Origin: QYOJ01 sp964616825
GTDB lineage: Bacteria; Bacteroidota; Bacteroidia; Bacteroidales; FEN-979
Length of the DNA: 64,000 bases
Assembly: GCA_964616825.1 (NCBI GenBank)
Contig: CAZTSX010000004.1
Location: 1-64,000, forward strand
Reading direction: 5' to 3'
A program made the position numbers and the translations under genes. The notes below the pieces were generated by a model. It had not been told where the DNA came from. It ran no database searches and saw only the letters and a program-made list of their open reading frames with translations. This document shows, in pieces, positions 43,634 to 53,700 of the stretch (the first letter of the stretch is position 1; every line of letters starts with the position of its first letter).

Positions 43634-44827
43634 ATGAAAAAAGTTGAATGGGAAGAATGGGCTAACCCACATCTATTAGAGGAAGTTCGTAAGTATGGGA
43701 AATTCGATACCAATGCTTGCCTTAGTTGTGGCGGCTGCACGATCACCTGTGCTTTGTCATCCAACGAAACAAGTTTTTCCCCTCGCCAATGTTTTCAGTA
43801 TATCCAGGCAGGATTGAGAGAAAGATTACTAAACAATTTAGGCCCGTGGCTTTGCTACTACTGTGGTGATTGTTCTGTATCGTGTCCGCGGGAGGCAGAG
43901 CCTGGAGAATCAATGATGACACTCAGGCGATATTTAACTGCAAACTATGACTGGACGGGTTTTGCTAAAAAAGTTTATACGTCCAAGATTTTTGAAATTG
44001 CTGCAATACTAATTATTGCGTTAGTTGTCGTAGCGCTCTATTTTAAATTTACTTTTTTCCCTTCCGGTGATGCTGCTAATTGGATTGGGGATGACGGGGG
44101 TGTATTGATCAATAAAATTGCTCCATGGACACGAATACATCTTGGGGATTGGTTTTTGGCAGGAGTTCTTGCTTTCTTGTTAATTACAAATGTTTTTTAT
44201 ATGTGGTTAAAAATCATTGTAAAAGACAAATCAGTAAACGTTCCGTTTAAGACTTATATAACTGAGATATTTTCTCTTATCTGGAATTTCTTCACTCAAC
44301 GCAGATTTAATAAATGTGATAATTCAAAAACATATTGGATTTTACATCTCTGTTTGATGTTAAGTTACGTGATGTTATTCACAATAATTGTGTTTTTTCT
44401 CGAGTGGTTTCAAACTGACACTGTCCATCCTGTATGGCATCCACAGCGACTTCTGGGATATATTGCGACAATTGGACTTTTTGCAGGAATAATCTATTTC
44501 ATATATGCCAGAATCAAAAAATCAACAGAAATAAGTAAAAATTCACATTTTACAGACTGGACATTCCTGATACTTTTATTGTTGACAACACTATCCGGTA
44601 TTTTATTACATTTTGCCAGGGTTTCCGGCTTGCCAGTCTATACATACATCATGTATTTGATCCATTTGATGGTATTAGTACCCATGTTAGCGATTGAAGT
44701 TCCTTTTTCAAAATGGTCCCATCTTGCTTACCGGCCATTCGCTATATATTTTTACAGGGTTAAAGAAGAAGCATACCGGTTACAACAGCAAAAAATAGAT
44801 GAGTTATCCTTAAAGGAGGCAGCATAA
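43634..44827 (+). CDS. QmoC-like HdrC/HdrE fusion: 2[4Fe-4S] membrane subunit
   Basis: 397 residues. Two classical [4Fe-4S] motifs come first (C29, C32, C35, C39 and C74, C77, C80, C84), as in HdrC. Six membrane helices follow (about 119-143, 171-195, 233-257, 272-293, 309-328, 335-355), with several histidines (for example in YWILHLC, LLHFARV and LIHLMVL) that could bind heme b, as in NarI/DsrM/HdrE. This HdrC-plus-membrane layout is that of QmoC, which passes electrons between menaquinone and HdrA-type flavoproteins. Here it would anchor the complex to the membrane. The direction of electron flow is not decided by sequence. First gene of the cluster. Confidence 0.85.
   Translation: MKKVEWEEWANPHLLEEVRKYGKFDTNACLSCGGCTITCALSSNETSFSPRQCFQYIQAGLRERLLNNLGPWLCYYCGDCSVSCPREAEPGESMMTLRRYLTANYDWTGFAKKVYTSKIFEIAAILIIALVVVALYFKFTFFPSGDAANWIGDDGGVLINKIAPWTRIHLGDWFLAGVLAFLLITNVFYMWLKIIVKDKSVNVPFKTYITEIFSLIWNFFTQRRFNKCDNSKTYWILHLCLMLSYVMLFTIIVFFLEWFQTDTVHPVWHPQRLLGYIATIGLFAGIIYFIYARIKKSTEISKNSHFTDWTFLILLLLTTLSGILLHFARVSGLPVYTYIMYLIHLMVLVPMLAIEVPFSKWSHLAYRPFAIYFYRVKEEAYRLQQQKIDELSLKEAA
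44812..44819 (+). promoter_or_regulatory. Strong Shine-Dalgarno of the HdrA-N/NuoE gene
   Basis: AAAGGAGG, 9 bases before the ATG at 44829. An example of the SD-rich style of this cluster. Confidence 0.6.
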
Positions 44828-44828
44828 T

Positions 44829-45698
44829 ATGATGGATAAAGTAGGAGCAGTAGCAGTTCTAGGCGGTGGCATAAGCGGTATGCAAGCTGCATTGGATTTA
44901 GCTGAATCAGGGCTTAAAGTTTACCTTGTTGACAATAAACCCTCCATCGGGGGAGTAATGGCTCAACTTGATAAAACCTTCCCTACTAACGATTGTGCAA
45001 TGTGTACAATGGCACCCAGGTTAGTCGAGATAGGAAGACATAAAGATATAGAGATAATTACATTATCGGATATTGAAAAGATAAAGGGTGAGGCTGGAAA
45101 TTTTAATGTAATCCTTAATAAAAAACCAAAGTTTTTAGACGAAGAAAAATGTACGGGATGCGGAACATGTATTGCAAACTGTCCAACAAGAAATTTAGTC
45201 CAGCCCCTTGAAAAAACAACAGTGGAGCTTGAACCACAGTTCCATGAAAAAGTTCTGGAAATAATCGAGATAAATAAGGACAGAGAGGGTCCTCTTATGT
45301 CGGTTCTTCAGCAAATAAATTCCACGTTCAACTATCTTCCTGAAAATGCATTAAAATACGTTTCGCAGGAACTTGGGTATCCACTGTCTCATATTTTAAT
45401 GATTGCGACCTTTTACAGCTCCTTTAGCCTGGTTCCAAGAGGTAAACATATAATAAATATTTGTATGGGAACTGCCTGCTATGTGAAAGGAGGCGAGAGA
45501 CTCATGGACAGATTTAGCGAAGTCCTTGAGATCAAAGAGAATGAAACTACTCCTGATATGTTATTTACGCTTAAGACAGTACGATGCATTGGTTGTTGCG
45601 GGCTGGCACCCGCTGCTATGATTGGAGATACTGTTTATGGTAAATTATCTACAAAGGATATTCCGGGAATAATTGAGAAATATAAAACGATGGGATAA
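44829..45698 (+). CDS. HdrA N-terminal domain fused to NuoE-like 2Fe-2S domain
   Basis: 289 residues with an unusual fusion. Residues 1-120 are the FAD half of HdrA: VLGGGISGMQAALDLAESG (9-27), then AQLDKTFPTNDCAMCTMAPR with C56 and C59 of the HdrA-specific cluster, then a [4Fe-4S] motif (C108, C111, C114, C118). There the HdrA sequence stops. From about 130 it is a NuoE/HoxE thioredoxin-like protein with the [2Fe-2S] ligands C212, C217, C253 and C257. In complete HdrA the next segment would be the part encoded downstream in the NuoG-HdrA gene, so the two proteins probably assemble one HdrA. It pairs with NuoF. Confidence 0.85.
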   Translation: MMDKVGAVAVLGGGISGMQAALDLAESGLKVYLVDNKPSIGGVMAQLDKTFPTNDCAMCTMAPRLVEIGRHKDIEIITLSDIEKIKGEAGNFNVILNKKPKFLDEEKCTGCGTCIANCPTRNLVQPLEKTTVELEPQFHEKVLEIIEINKDREGPLMSVLQQINSTFNYLPENALKYVSQELGYPLSHILMIATFYSSFSLVPRGKHIINICMGTACYVKGGERLMDRFSEVLEIKENETTPDMLFTLKTVRCIGCCGLAPAAMIGDTVYGKLSTKDIPGIIEKYKTMG

Positions 45699-45700
45699 TT

Positions 45701-46084
45701 ATGGCACAACTAACCTTAGATGAATTAAGAAAAAAAAGGAAAGAGGCTCAGAAGGATATTTATCTGCGAGAAGGGAAATACAAAAGCAAGATCATTGTTC
45801 ATATGGGAACATGTGGTATCGCTGCAGGTGCCAGGGAGATCGTTTCCTCCTTTCTCGGAGAGATCGATATGTTAAATGAAAAGGATGTAATGCTCACAAC
45901 ATCAGGTTGTGCGGGTCTATGTTCAATGGAACCAATGGCGACTGTTGAACTCCTGAATTTACCCTCAGTTAAATATGGTCATCTGACCCCTGAAAAAACC
46001 AGAAGGATTTTTAACGAACATATTCTGGGGGGGGATATTGTAAAAGAATATGCTATTGGGATTGGCTCTGAAAAAGGAGGTTGA
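45701..46084 (+). CDS. Thioredoxin-like [2Fe-2S] protein (HndB-like)
   Basis: 127 residues. The fold resembles the HndB subunit of NADP-reducing hydrogenases: HMGTCGIAAGAREI (first Cys near 36) and TTSGCAGLCSMEPMATVE (CxxxC near 68-72). Only three of the usual four cysteines are evident, as in other HndB-like proteins. It probably wires NuoF to the next cofactor or stabilises the NuoEF module. It starts 2 bases after the preceding stop, and nuoF follows after 4 bases. Confidence 0.82.
   Translation: MAQLTLDELRKKRKEAQKDIYLREGKYKSKIIVHMGTCGIAAGAREIVSSFLGEIDMLNEKDVMLTTSGCAGLCSMEPMATVELLNLPSVKYGHLTPEKTRRIFNEHILGGDIVKEYAIGIGSEKGG
46074..46081 (+). promoter_or_regulatory. Strong Shine-Dalgarno that sets the NuoF start
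   Basis: AAGGAGGT, 7 bases before the ATG at 46089. It decides that start over an in-frame ATG at 46050 inside the previous gene. Confidence 0.65.
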
Positions 46085-46088
46085 CAAA

Positions 46089-47969
46089 ATGGCTGTAAGA
46101 AGAATAGAATTAATGCTCTGTACAGGTACCGGATGTGTTGCCGGTGGAGCATTCAGAATAAAAGTGGCACTTGAAAATGAACTGCAAAAGCAGGGGCTCG
46201 ATAAGGAGATATCTGTTATCATAACCGGCTGTAATGGATTTTGCGGACAGGGGCCTCTTTTGGTAGTTCAACCCGATGAAGTCTTCTATGGATTCTTAAA
46301 TCCTGAAGATATTCCCGTACTGGTCCAGGAGCATTTCCTGAAGGGCAGGCCTGTTAAAAAATTAATGTTTACACCGCCTGAAAAGAAAGAACCTATTCCG
46401 CTATTATCTGAGATTCCTTTCTTCCAGAAACAGTTGCTTATTGTTCTCAGAAACAAAGGAATAATAGACCCTGAAAAGATTGATGAATATATTGCAAGGG
46501 ATGGCTATACAGCGCTTGAGAAGGTTCTTACCTCCATGACACCAGATGAGGTTATTGAAGAAATAACACATTCAGGATTGAGAGGAAGGGGCGGCGCGGG
46601 TTTTTCTACAGGGACCAAATGGAAGATTTGCAGAGCAGAGCAGAAGAGACCTAAGTACATCATCTGCAATTGCGATGAAGGTGATCCCGGAGCATATATG
46701 GACAGGAGTGTTTTTGAATCAGACCCGCATACAGCAATTGAAGGAATGATCATTGGCGCTTATGCAATTGGCGTTTCCAGCGGATACATCTATGTCAGAA
46801 CAGAATATCCACTTGCCATCAAGAGAATGGAGTTAGCTATTTCCCAGGCCAGAAATTATGGCCTTCTTGGAACTAATATCCTTGATTCAGGTTTCAGCTA
46901 TGACCTTGAGATAAGAGAAGGTTCAGGTGCATTTGTTTGCGGAGAGGAGACATCACTCATTCATTCAATTGAAGGAAAGGGTCCTGAACCGAGACAACGT
47001 CCCCCCTTTCCTGTACAATCCGGAATCTGGGATTACCCTACGGTTATTAATAATGTTGAAACCTGGGCAAATGTTCCGGTAATAATTAACAGGGGAGCCG
47101 ATTGGTTTTCAGAAATCGGTACTGAAACAAGCAAAGGCACCAAGATTTTTTCACTTGTTGGTAAGATTAATAATACAGGACTTATAGAAGTTCCGATGGG
47201 CATTACCCTCAGGGAGGTTGTTTATGATATTGGCGGAGGAATTCCCGGTGATAAGGAATTTAAAGCAGTCCAGACAGGTGGTCCATCCGGAGGATGTATT
47301 CCTTTCAGTATGATTGATGTGCCAATTGATTATGAAAGCCTTACAAATGCCGGCTCAATGATGGGTTCAGGTGGAATGATTGTAATGGATGAAGAGACCT
47401 GTATGGTAGATGTGGCTAAATTCTTTATTCAATTTACTAACGATGAATCCTGTGGAAAATGCACAACTTGCAGGGATGGAAGCGAAGCCTTGCTCGACGT
47501 GCTGGGAAATATCACAAGTGGCGTAGGGAAAGAGGGCGATCTGGAATTTCTCGAGGAGGTCGGTATGGCTGTCAAGGATGCTTCAATGTGCGGACTTGGA
47601 ACAACCCTACCCAATCCTGTTCTCTCCACTCTCAAATATTTCAGAGATGAATACGATGCTCATATCAAAGAGAGAAGGTGTTCTGCTCTTGTCTGCAAGA
47701 ATTTAATTAAATACTATATTCTTCCTGAAAAATGTACAGGCTGCAGGCTCTGTTTGAAAAACTGTCCTCCAGAAGCGATTAAAGGAGAGTTGAAGCACAT
47801 CCATATTATTGATCAGTCCAAATGTACAAAATGCGGGACATGCCTTGATGTCTGTCCTCCAAAGATATCTGCTATTATTAAAGTTACTGGTGAAGAAACG
47901 GAAAACATAACAGGAACTGAGGAACCCTATCCTGTTAAGAAAAAAAAAGGAGAGAAAAATGAAGCTTAG
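46089..47969 (+). CDS. NuoF-like NAD(P)H-binding flavoprotein (HydB/HndC type)
   Basis: 626 residues. An N-terminal thioredoxin-like [2Fe-2S] domain (C11, C16, C48, C52) is followed by the complex I 51-kDa core. FMN/NADH-binding motifs are GLRGRGGAGFSTGTKW (about 163-178), CDEGDPGAYMDRSVFE and EGSGAFVCGEETSLI. The N3-type [4Fe-4S] site is ESCGKCTTCRDG (about 452-463) with a later Cys in MCGLGTTLPNP. Two ferredoxin-type [4Fe-4S] clusters sit at the C terminus (about 548-600). This is the layout of NADH-linked bifurcating hydrogenases. It should exchange electrons between NAD(H) and the complex. Confidence 0.93.
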   Translation: MAVRRIELMLCTGTGCVAGGAFRIKVALENELQKQGLDKEISVIITGCNGFCGQGPLLVVQPDEVFYGFLNPEDIPVLVQEHFLKGRPVKKLMFTPPEKKEPIPLLSEIPFFQKQLLIVLRNKGIIDPEKIDEYIARDGYTALEKVLTSMTPDEVIEEITHSGLRGRGGAGFSTGTKWKICRAEQKRPKYIICNCDEGDPGAYMDRSVFESDPHTAIEGMIIGAYAIGVSSGYIYVRTEYPLAIKRMELAISQARNYGLLGTNILDSGFSYDLEIREGSGAFVCGEETSLIHSIEGKGPEPRQRPPFPVQSGIWDYPTVINNVETWANVPVIINRGADWFSEIGTETSKGTKIFSLVGKINNTGLIEVPMGITLREVVYDIGGGIPGDKEFKAVQTGGPSGGCIPFSMIDVPIDYESLTNAGSMMGSGGMIVMDEETCMVDVAKFFIQFTNDESCGKCTTCRDGSEALLDVLGNITSGVGKEGDLEFLEEVGMAVKDASMCGLGTTLPNPVLSTLKYFRDEYDAHIKERRCSALVCKNLIKYYILPEKCTGCRLCLKNCPPEAIKGELKHIHIIDQSKCTKCGTCLDVCPPKISAIIKVTGEETENITGTEEPYPVKKKKGEKNEA

Positions 47970-48318
47970 AAGGATAATTCAAATTCTTGATGCTAAAATA
48001 TTGTGCAATGTACAAGGCAGGTTAGATTCCAACATTCCTATGGTTTGTGGATCCGATTTAATGAGTGATGTGCTGGCCTTCATAAAAAGTGACGCATTAC
48101 TCTTAACCGGATTGACAACTATACAGGTTGTATATACTGCTGAAAATGCAGGAGTCAATATCGTATGCTTTGTGAGAGGGAAAAATCCACCCAAAGAGAC
48201 TATTGACCTGGCAAAAGAGAAAAAAATAACTCTTCTTACCACGAATATGTCAATGTTTGAGAGTTGTGGCAAACTATATAACAATGGACTTATTGGGAGC
48301 TCCGATGGCGAAAGTTAG
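47959..48318 (+). CDS. DRTGG-domain protein, first copy
   Basis: 119 residues, single DRTGG domain (MKLRRIIQILDAKILC, then GSDLMSDVLAFIKSDALLLTG, GVNIVCFVRGKNPP). The domain is named from phosphotransacetylase- and CobQ-like proteins and is of unknown function. In clostridia such genes accompany NADH-linked [FeFe] hydrogenases. It overlaps nuoF by 11 bases and has an AGGAG 6 bases before its ATG. A paralogue starts at 49239. Confidence 0.8.
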   Translation: MKLRRIIQILDAKILCNVQGRLDSNIPMVCGSDLMSDVLAFIKSDALLLTGLTTIQVVYTAENAGVNIVCFVRGKNPPKETIDLAKEKKITLLTTNMSMFESCGKLYNNGLIGSSDGES

Positions 48319-49249
48319 ACCTATAAATCATAAAAAACCTTCAAAAATCCGGGAGTTAACATACGAGCTAAAAGTAGAGCAAGTAATGTGTGATGAAGTG
48401 ATAACCTTAAGTCCGGATGATACAATGCTCGATGTACTAAGGATTCTCAGAGATAACAAAATAAGAGGAATACCTGTCTTGAAGAATAATAAGTTAGTGG
48501 GAGTAGTGAGCATAGAAGACCTTATAAGTTGCCTGGTTGATGAAGGGGAGCTCAATGAAAAAATTGAGAACAGAATGACAAAAGATATCGTTACCGTTTA
48601 TTCCGATGAGTCCATTGTTCAGGTAGTAAATAAATTTGAGAGTAATGGCTATGGACGATTTCCTGTTATTGATAGAGATACCGAGAAACTTGTTGGAATT
48701 TTAACAAAGGGGGATATAATTGATGGTTTGCTGGAAAAACTTGAAATTGAATATCGTCAGGAAGAAATTCACAGATACAGAGCAAGTCACATATTTGAAG
48801 ATGTAATATCAGATAATTCTACGCTGATCATGCAATATCATATAAAAGGAGGTGACTTTAAAAAAGCAGGTGAACAAACCAGCAAGCTCAGAAAGAATTT
48901 ATTACGATTGGGAATCATGCCGGAAACCATAAGAAGGGTTGCTATTGCATCTTTTGAAGCTGAAATGAACACGGTTATTTATACTCCTGAAGGAGAACTT
49001 ATTGCAAAGATCCAGCCAGATAAAATAACGATAAATACAATTGATTCAGGGCCGGGAATCCCTAATATAAAACAAGCAATGCGTCAAGGCTATTCCACGG
49101 CACCAGACTGGGTCAGGGAATTGGGATTTGGCGCCGGGATGGGGCTTCCCAATATAAAAAATTGTTCGGATGAGATGAAAATAAAATCCAAAGTTGGAAA
49201 GGGAACAGATCTTCAATTTATAATTTACAGGAGGGAACATGAAGCTTAA
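48305..49249 (+). CDS. Tandem CBS domains plus HATPase (anti-sigma kinase-like)
   Basis: 314 residues from the ATG at 48305, which overlaps the first DRTGG gene by 14 bases. Two CBS domains span about 22-145 (VEQVMCDEVITLSPDDTMLD, NRMTKDIVTVYSDESIVQV), normally an adenosine-ligand sensor. A GHKL ATPase of the RsbW/RsbT type follows (about 170-310), with N-box-like FEAEMNTVIY, G1 DSGPGI and GFGAGMGLPNIKN. The likely role is to sense adenylate or redox state and act on a partner protein; no sigma factor is near. A longer frame from 48257 is not preferred. Confidence 0.82.
   Translation: MAKVRPINHKKPSKIRELTYELKVEQVMCDEVITLSPDDTMLDVLRILRDNKIRGIPVLKNNKLVGVVSIEDLISCLVDEGELNEKIENRMTKDIVTVYSDESIVQVVNKFESNGYGRFPVIDRDTEKLVGILTKGDIIDGLLEKLEIEYRQEEIHRYRASHIFEDVISDNSTLIMQYHIKGGDFKKAGEQTSKLRKNLLRLGIMPETIRRVAIASFEAEMNTVIYTPEGELIAKIQPDKITINTIDSGPGIPNIKQAMRQGYSTAPDWVRELGFGAGMGLPNIKNCSDEMKIKSKVGKGTDLQFIIYRREHEA
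49229..49234 (+). promoter_or_regulatory. Shine-Dalgarno of the second DRTGG gene
   Basis: AGGAGG, 4 bases before the ATG at 49239 and inside the preceding gene, so translation is coupled. Confidence 0.5.
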
Positions 49250-49574
49250 AGATATAATTACAGCATTGGACCTACAGGTAAAAACGGGGAGAGATTTAAT
49301 GGAAAGAGAAGTTACCGGAGGATATGCAGGGGATTTATTAAGTGATGTCCTTGCAAATACAAAAAAAGGTGATATCTGGATTACTTTACAAATCCATCAA
49401 AACATCATTGCAGTTGCATGTTCAAAGGAGCTTTCCGGAATCATACTCGTGAATGGGAGAAAGCCGGAAGAAGAAACGCTCAAGAAAGCAAAAGAAGAAA
49501 AAATACCTATCATGATCAGCAACTTATTGACTTTTGAAGTTGCAGGAAGATTATATGAACATGGAATCAGATGA
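49239..49574 (+). CDS. DRTGG-domain protein, second copy
   Basis: 111 residues, paralogous to the 47959 gene: MKLKDIITALDLQVKTG, GGYAGDLLSDVLANTKKGDI and GIILVNGRKPEEETLKKAKE align in order. Function unknown. It overlaps the CBS-HATPase gene by 11 bases and the PHP gene by 20, so the five regulatory genes are tightly coupled. Confidence 0.8.
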   Translation: MKLKDIITALDLQVKTGRDLMEREVTGGYAGDLLSDVLANTKKGDIWITLQIHQNIIAVACSKELSGIILVNGRKPEEETLKKAKEEKIPIMISNLLTFEVAGRLYEHGIR

Positions 49575-50298
49575 TTTAAAAAAATACAACGCTGACCTGC
49601 ATATTCATACCTGCCTTTCTCCTTGTGCAGATATTAAAATGTCTCCAAGAATGATTGTCAAGGAGGCAAAAGAGAGAGGCCTTGATATTATAGGAATATG
49701 TGACCATAACTCTGCTGAAAATTTTCCTGCAGTTGAAAAATCTGCGGATCTGGAAGGGATAAAGGTTATTGGGGGTATCGAGATTACATCAAGGGAAGAA
49801 GTCCATGTTCTGGCCCTGTTCGGAAACGAAAGGGATTTATTTACCATGCAGGAGGTTGTTTATGAACATCTGCATGGAGTAAATGATGAAGAACGATACG
49901 GGTTACAGATAGTTGTCAATGAGAATGATGAGGTTCTCGGTTTTAATAACAAGCTACTGATAGGTGCAACAGATTTGTCAATTGAGGAGATGGTTGATTT
50001 AATACATGAGTTTAACGGTATCGCAATAGCCTCTCATGTTGACAGAGAGGGTTTCAGTATCATAACAAACCTGGGATTCATACCTGAAGATCTTAAACTA
50101 GATGCATTGGAGATAATAGACCCTTCCGGGAGAGATAAAATTAACAGCGGGAAGGACTTTGTATATATCACTTCATCCGATGCACATGTAATTCATGATA
50201 TTGGCAAACGATACACCGGTTTTCTGATGAGCGAGAGCACCTTTGAAGAAATCCGGAAATGTATCTGCAAAGAGAACGGGAGAGACGTTATTATATGA
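49555..50298 (+). CDS. PHP-domain phosphoesterase-like protein
   Basis: 247 residues. Metal-binding PHP motifs are present in order: ADLHIHTCLSPCADIKMSP (His-x-His), GICDHNSAENF, GIEITSREEVHVLALF and the late SDAHVIHDIG. PHP proteins are metal-dependent phosphoesterases; the substrate here is unknown. The start is taken at 49555; an ATG 6 bases further on is also possible. Genes of this type occur with DRTGG and HATPase genes beside clostridial bifurcating hydrogenases. Confidence 0.84.
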   Translation: MNMESDDLKKYNADLHIHTCLSPCADIKMSPRMIVKEAKERGLDIIGICDHNSAENFPAVEKSADLEGIKVIGGIEITSREEVHVLALFGNERDLFTMQEVVYEHLHGVNDEERYGLQIVVNENDEVLGFNNKLLIGATDLSIEEMVDLIHEFNGIAIASHVDREGFSIITNLGFIPEDLKLDALEIIDPSGRDKINSGKDFVYITSSDAHVIHDIGKRYTGFLMSESTFEEIRKCICKENGRDVII

Positions 50299-50299
50299 A

Positions 50300-50743
50300 A
50301 TGGAAGATATTTCCTTACATATTCTTGATATCGCAGAAAATTCAATAAGAGCAGAAGCAAAAAATATAACTATAATGATCCTGGAGGACAAGAAGAACGG
50401 CTTACTTACTCTTACGATCGAAGATGATGGTGCAGGTATGGATGTCAAAACAAAAGAGGATGCGTTAAATCCATTCTTTTCCACGAAAAAGGATAAAAAA
50501 GTTGGTCTCGGCTTAGCTTTTCTTTCTCACTCAGCAGAGGAGGCAGGTGGAACTATGAAAATTGAAAGCGAACCGGGCAGAGGGACGAAAATAGAAGCTA
50601 CGTTCAGCTTGGGGCACATAGACAGAAAGCCACTTGGAAATTTGAATGAAACAATCAGATGTTTGAAAACTACTCATCCGGAAATAAATATAACTCTTGA
50701 TTATGTTAAAATAAACATGGAGGGGAGTAATGGTAACTCTTAA
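50300..50743 (+). CDS. Stand-alone HATPase (GHKL) protein
   Basis: 147 residues. It is only the ATP-binding half of a histidine kinase: N box HILDIAENSIRAEAKNITI (about 6-24), G1 EDDGAGMD, F box NPFFSTKKDKKVGLGLAF and the final EPGRGTKIEA. No phospho-acceptor His domain is present. It could work with the CBS-HATPase protein. The ATG at 50300 follows the PHP stop by 1 base, and the next gene starts inside its 3' end (14-base overlap). Confidence 0.82.
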   Translation: MEDISLHILDIAENSIRAEAKNITIMILEDKKNGLLTLTIEDDGAGMDVKTKEDALNPFFSTKKDKKVGLGLAFLSHSAEEAGGTMKIESEPGRGTKIEATFSLGHIDRKPLGNLNETIRCLKTTHPEINITLDYVKINMEGSNGNS

Positions 50744-53700
50744 GATAAATAATGAAAATATTGAAGTTGAAGAAGGGATAACTCTTTTGTCAGCAATTGA
50801 GAGCATTGGAATCAACGTCCCGACTTTATGTTACCACAAAGCCCTCACTCCTTATGGTGCATGCAGACTCTGCGTTGTGGAGGTTCAGCTTCCTGGAAAG
50901 GTTTCATCACTAGAGTCATCCTGTTCTTATCCTGCTCTTAATGGGATCAATGTATTTACTGATACTGAAAGGATTACCAGAGCGAGAAAAGTTGTTGCAG
51001 AACTGCTTCTTGCAAGATGTCCTGATTCCGAGACGATACAAATGATTGCTGCTGAATATGGTGTCAAAGAACCAAGAATCAAGAAGAAAAATGAAGACTG
51101 TATCCTTTGCGGACTTTGTGTCCATATGTGTGAACAGCGAATGGGTAGAAGTGCAATCGGGTTTACAGGCAGAGGTCCGGGGAAAAAACTTGAAACTCCT
51201 TTTGGTGAATATAATGAAATGTGCTGGACATGTGGGGCCTGTAACTTTATTTGCCCCGTAGGTAAAAAAGTGCAAACCTTTACAAGCGACAGACTTCCTA
51301 TTCCTATTCCGGATTCTTTTAATATAGGATTGAGCGACAGAGCGTCTGTTTATGTTTTATATCCTCAGGCAATTCCCAATAAACCTATGATTGATAAAAA
51401 TTATTGCCTCCAGTTAAATTATGATGTATGTGGAATCTGTGAGGAGGTTTGTGAGGCAAAAGCAATTGATTTTGAACAAAAAGAACAAACATCTGAATTG
51501 AATGTTGGAGCAATTGTTCTCTCACCGGGATATAATCAATTTAACACTGAGTTAAAACCAGATTATGGATATGGAAAATACAGAAATGTGATAACAGCTC
51601 TTGAATTTGAAAGAATCCTTTCTGCTTCCGGACCATATCAGGGAAAGATTTTGAGACCTTTTGATAAGACTGTGCCAGAGAAGATTGCATGGATTCAGTG
51701 TGTTGGTTCACGCGACAATGAAAGAGATTATTGTTCTGCTGTTTGTTGTATGTATGCCACAAAAGAGGCAATCATTGCTAAAGAGCATGAGGGTGAAAAA
51801 TTACAATGTGATATATTCTATATGGACATGCGGGCATTTAGCAAGGGTTTTGAAGAATATTATGTAAGAGCGCAAAATCTCGGTGTAAATTACATAAGAT
51901 GCCGGCCACTCTCAATCAAGGAAATACCAGAAAGCCAAAACCTGATCATTGACTATCTGACTGAAGATGACAGGAAACTATCCGGAGAATATGAATTGGT
52001 CATCCTTTCAGCCGGTCTGACCGCTCCCGATCATGCAACGGAACTTGCAAAGGAGTTCGACCTTAAATTAAATAAGTACGACTTTTGTGAAACCAGTTCA
52101 TTTGCACCTGTTGATTCGTTGAAGGAAGGTATTTTTGTGACTGGTGCATTTACTGGACCAAAAGATATTCCTGAAAGCGTTATGCAAGGGAGTGCTGCTG
52201 CGGCCAGGTCACTTTCGCTCCTTTCATCCGAAAAAGGAAAATTAGTTGAGGAAAAAGTATACCCACCTGAGAAAGATATAGTTGGAGAAGAGCCAAGAGT
52301 AGGTGTTTTTGTGTGCCACTGCGGGAAAAATATCGGGGGTGTAATAAATGTTCCTGAAGTTGTTGAGTATGCCCGTACCCTGCCTGATGTGGTCTATGCA
52401 GAGGATAATCTTTACACTTGCTCTACTGAGTCGGGAGAAAAAATTATCCATGCAATAAAGGAGTATAACCTTAATCGCGTTATTGTCGCTTCCTGCACAC
52501 CGAGAACGCATGAACCTTTATTCCAGAGCACTATTCGTGAGGGGAGTCTGAATCCTTACCTCCTTGAGATGGCAAATATCAGGGACCAGTGTACATGGGT
52601 TCACATGCACGAACCTGAATCCGGGTTAAAGAAAGCTAAAGACTTAGTCAGGATGGCCCTGGCAAAAGCCCGGCTTATTGAGCCACTTTACAGGAAAAAG
52701 TTAAAAATTAACAGGGATGCCCTTGTCATTGGAGGTGGCGTATCCGGTATGACATCAGCGCTAAATTTAGCAGAACAAGGTTTTGAAACGCATCTGTTAG
52801 AGAAAAGTGAAACACTGGGTGGTAATCTGAAACACGTGAAATTCCTGTTAAACGGTGATAACCCTCAAAAAGGATTAAGTTCATTGATAGAAAGAACACA
52901 ACATCAGGAAAAGATCCATATTTATCTTAATTCCCAACTATCTGATATCGAAGGTTCGGTTGGCAATTTCTCGACGGAATTTTCCACCAACGGTAGTGTT
53001 CACACTGTTCAACATGGGATTGTTATTGTTGCTACAGGTGCCGAGGAATATAAACCAACTGAATATCTTTATGGCAAGGATAAACGTGTTGTAACTCAAA
53101 CGGAATTAGAAGAAAAACTGGCAGACAAGGAACTTATATTTTCTAAATCCGGAGATCACACGGTGGTTATGATTCAGTGCGTTGGTTCACGTGATGAAAC
53201 GCGACCATACTGTAGCAGGATTTGTTGCCAGCAGGCTATCAAAAATGCACTAAAGATCATTGAGAAAAATCCTGGCACCACCGTATATGTCCTTTACCGG
53301 GATATACGAACTTACTCATTTAATGAAGAGTACTATACCAAAGCAAGGGAAATGGGTGTGAGGTTTATAGTGTATGATGCTGATAAAAAACCAGAAGTAG
53401 AACGGATTAACGGACAATTGAAAGTGTCAATGTATGCCCCTGTTATTGATTCTAAAGTTCATATAAAGGCTGATCTTTTAGTCCTCTCCGCTGGAATTGT
53501 ACCCAGAGACGATGTCAAAGACATTGCCCAGAAACTCAAGGTCCCGTTAACAGAAGACGGTTTCTTTTTAGAAGCTCATATGAAACTTCGTCCCGTTGAT
53601 TTTGCTACAGAAGGTATATTCCTGTGCGGTCTCGCTCACTTTCCCAAAGCAGTAGATGAAAGTATTGCACAGGCTTTTGCTGCGGCTTCAAGGGCAAGTA

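Noticed and set aside
48257..48304. Extended start for the CBS-HATPase gene
   Set aside because: It would overlap the DRTGG gene by over 60 bases; the ATG at 48305 leads directly into the conserved part.
50730..51300. Possible [FeFe] hydrogenase (HydA) N terminus
   Set aside because: The 2Fe-2S and two 4Fe-4S motifs resemble HydA, but no H-cluster motifs follow; the chain goes into HdrA instead.
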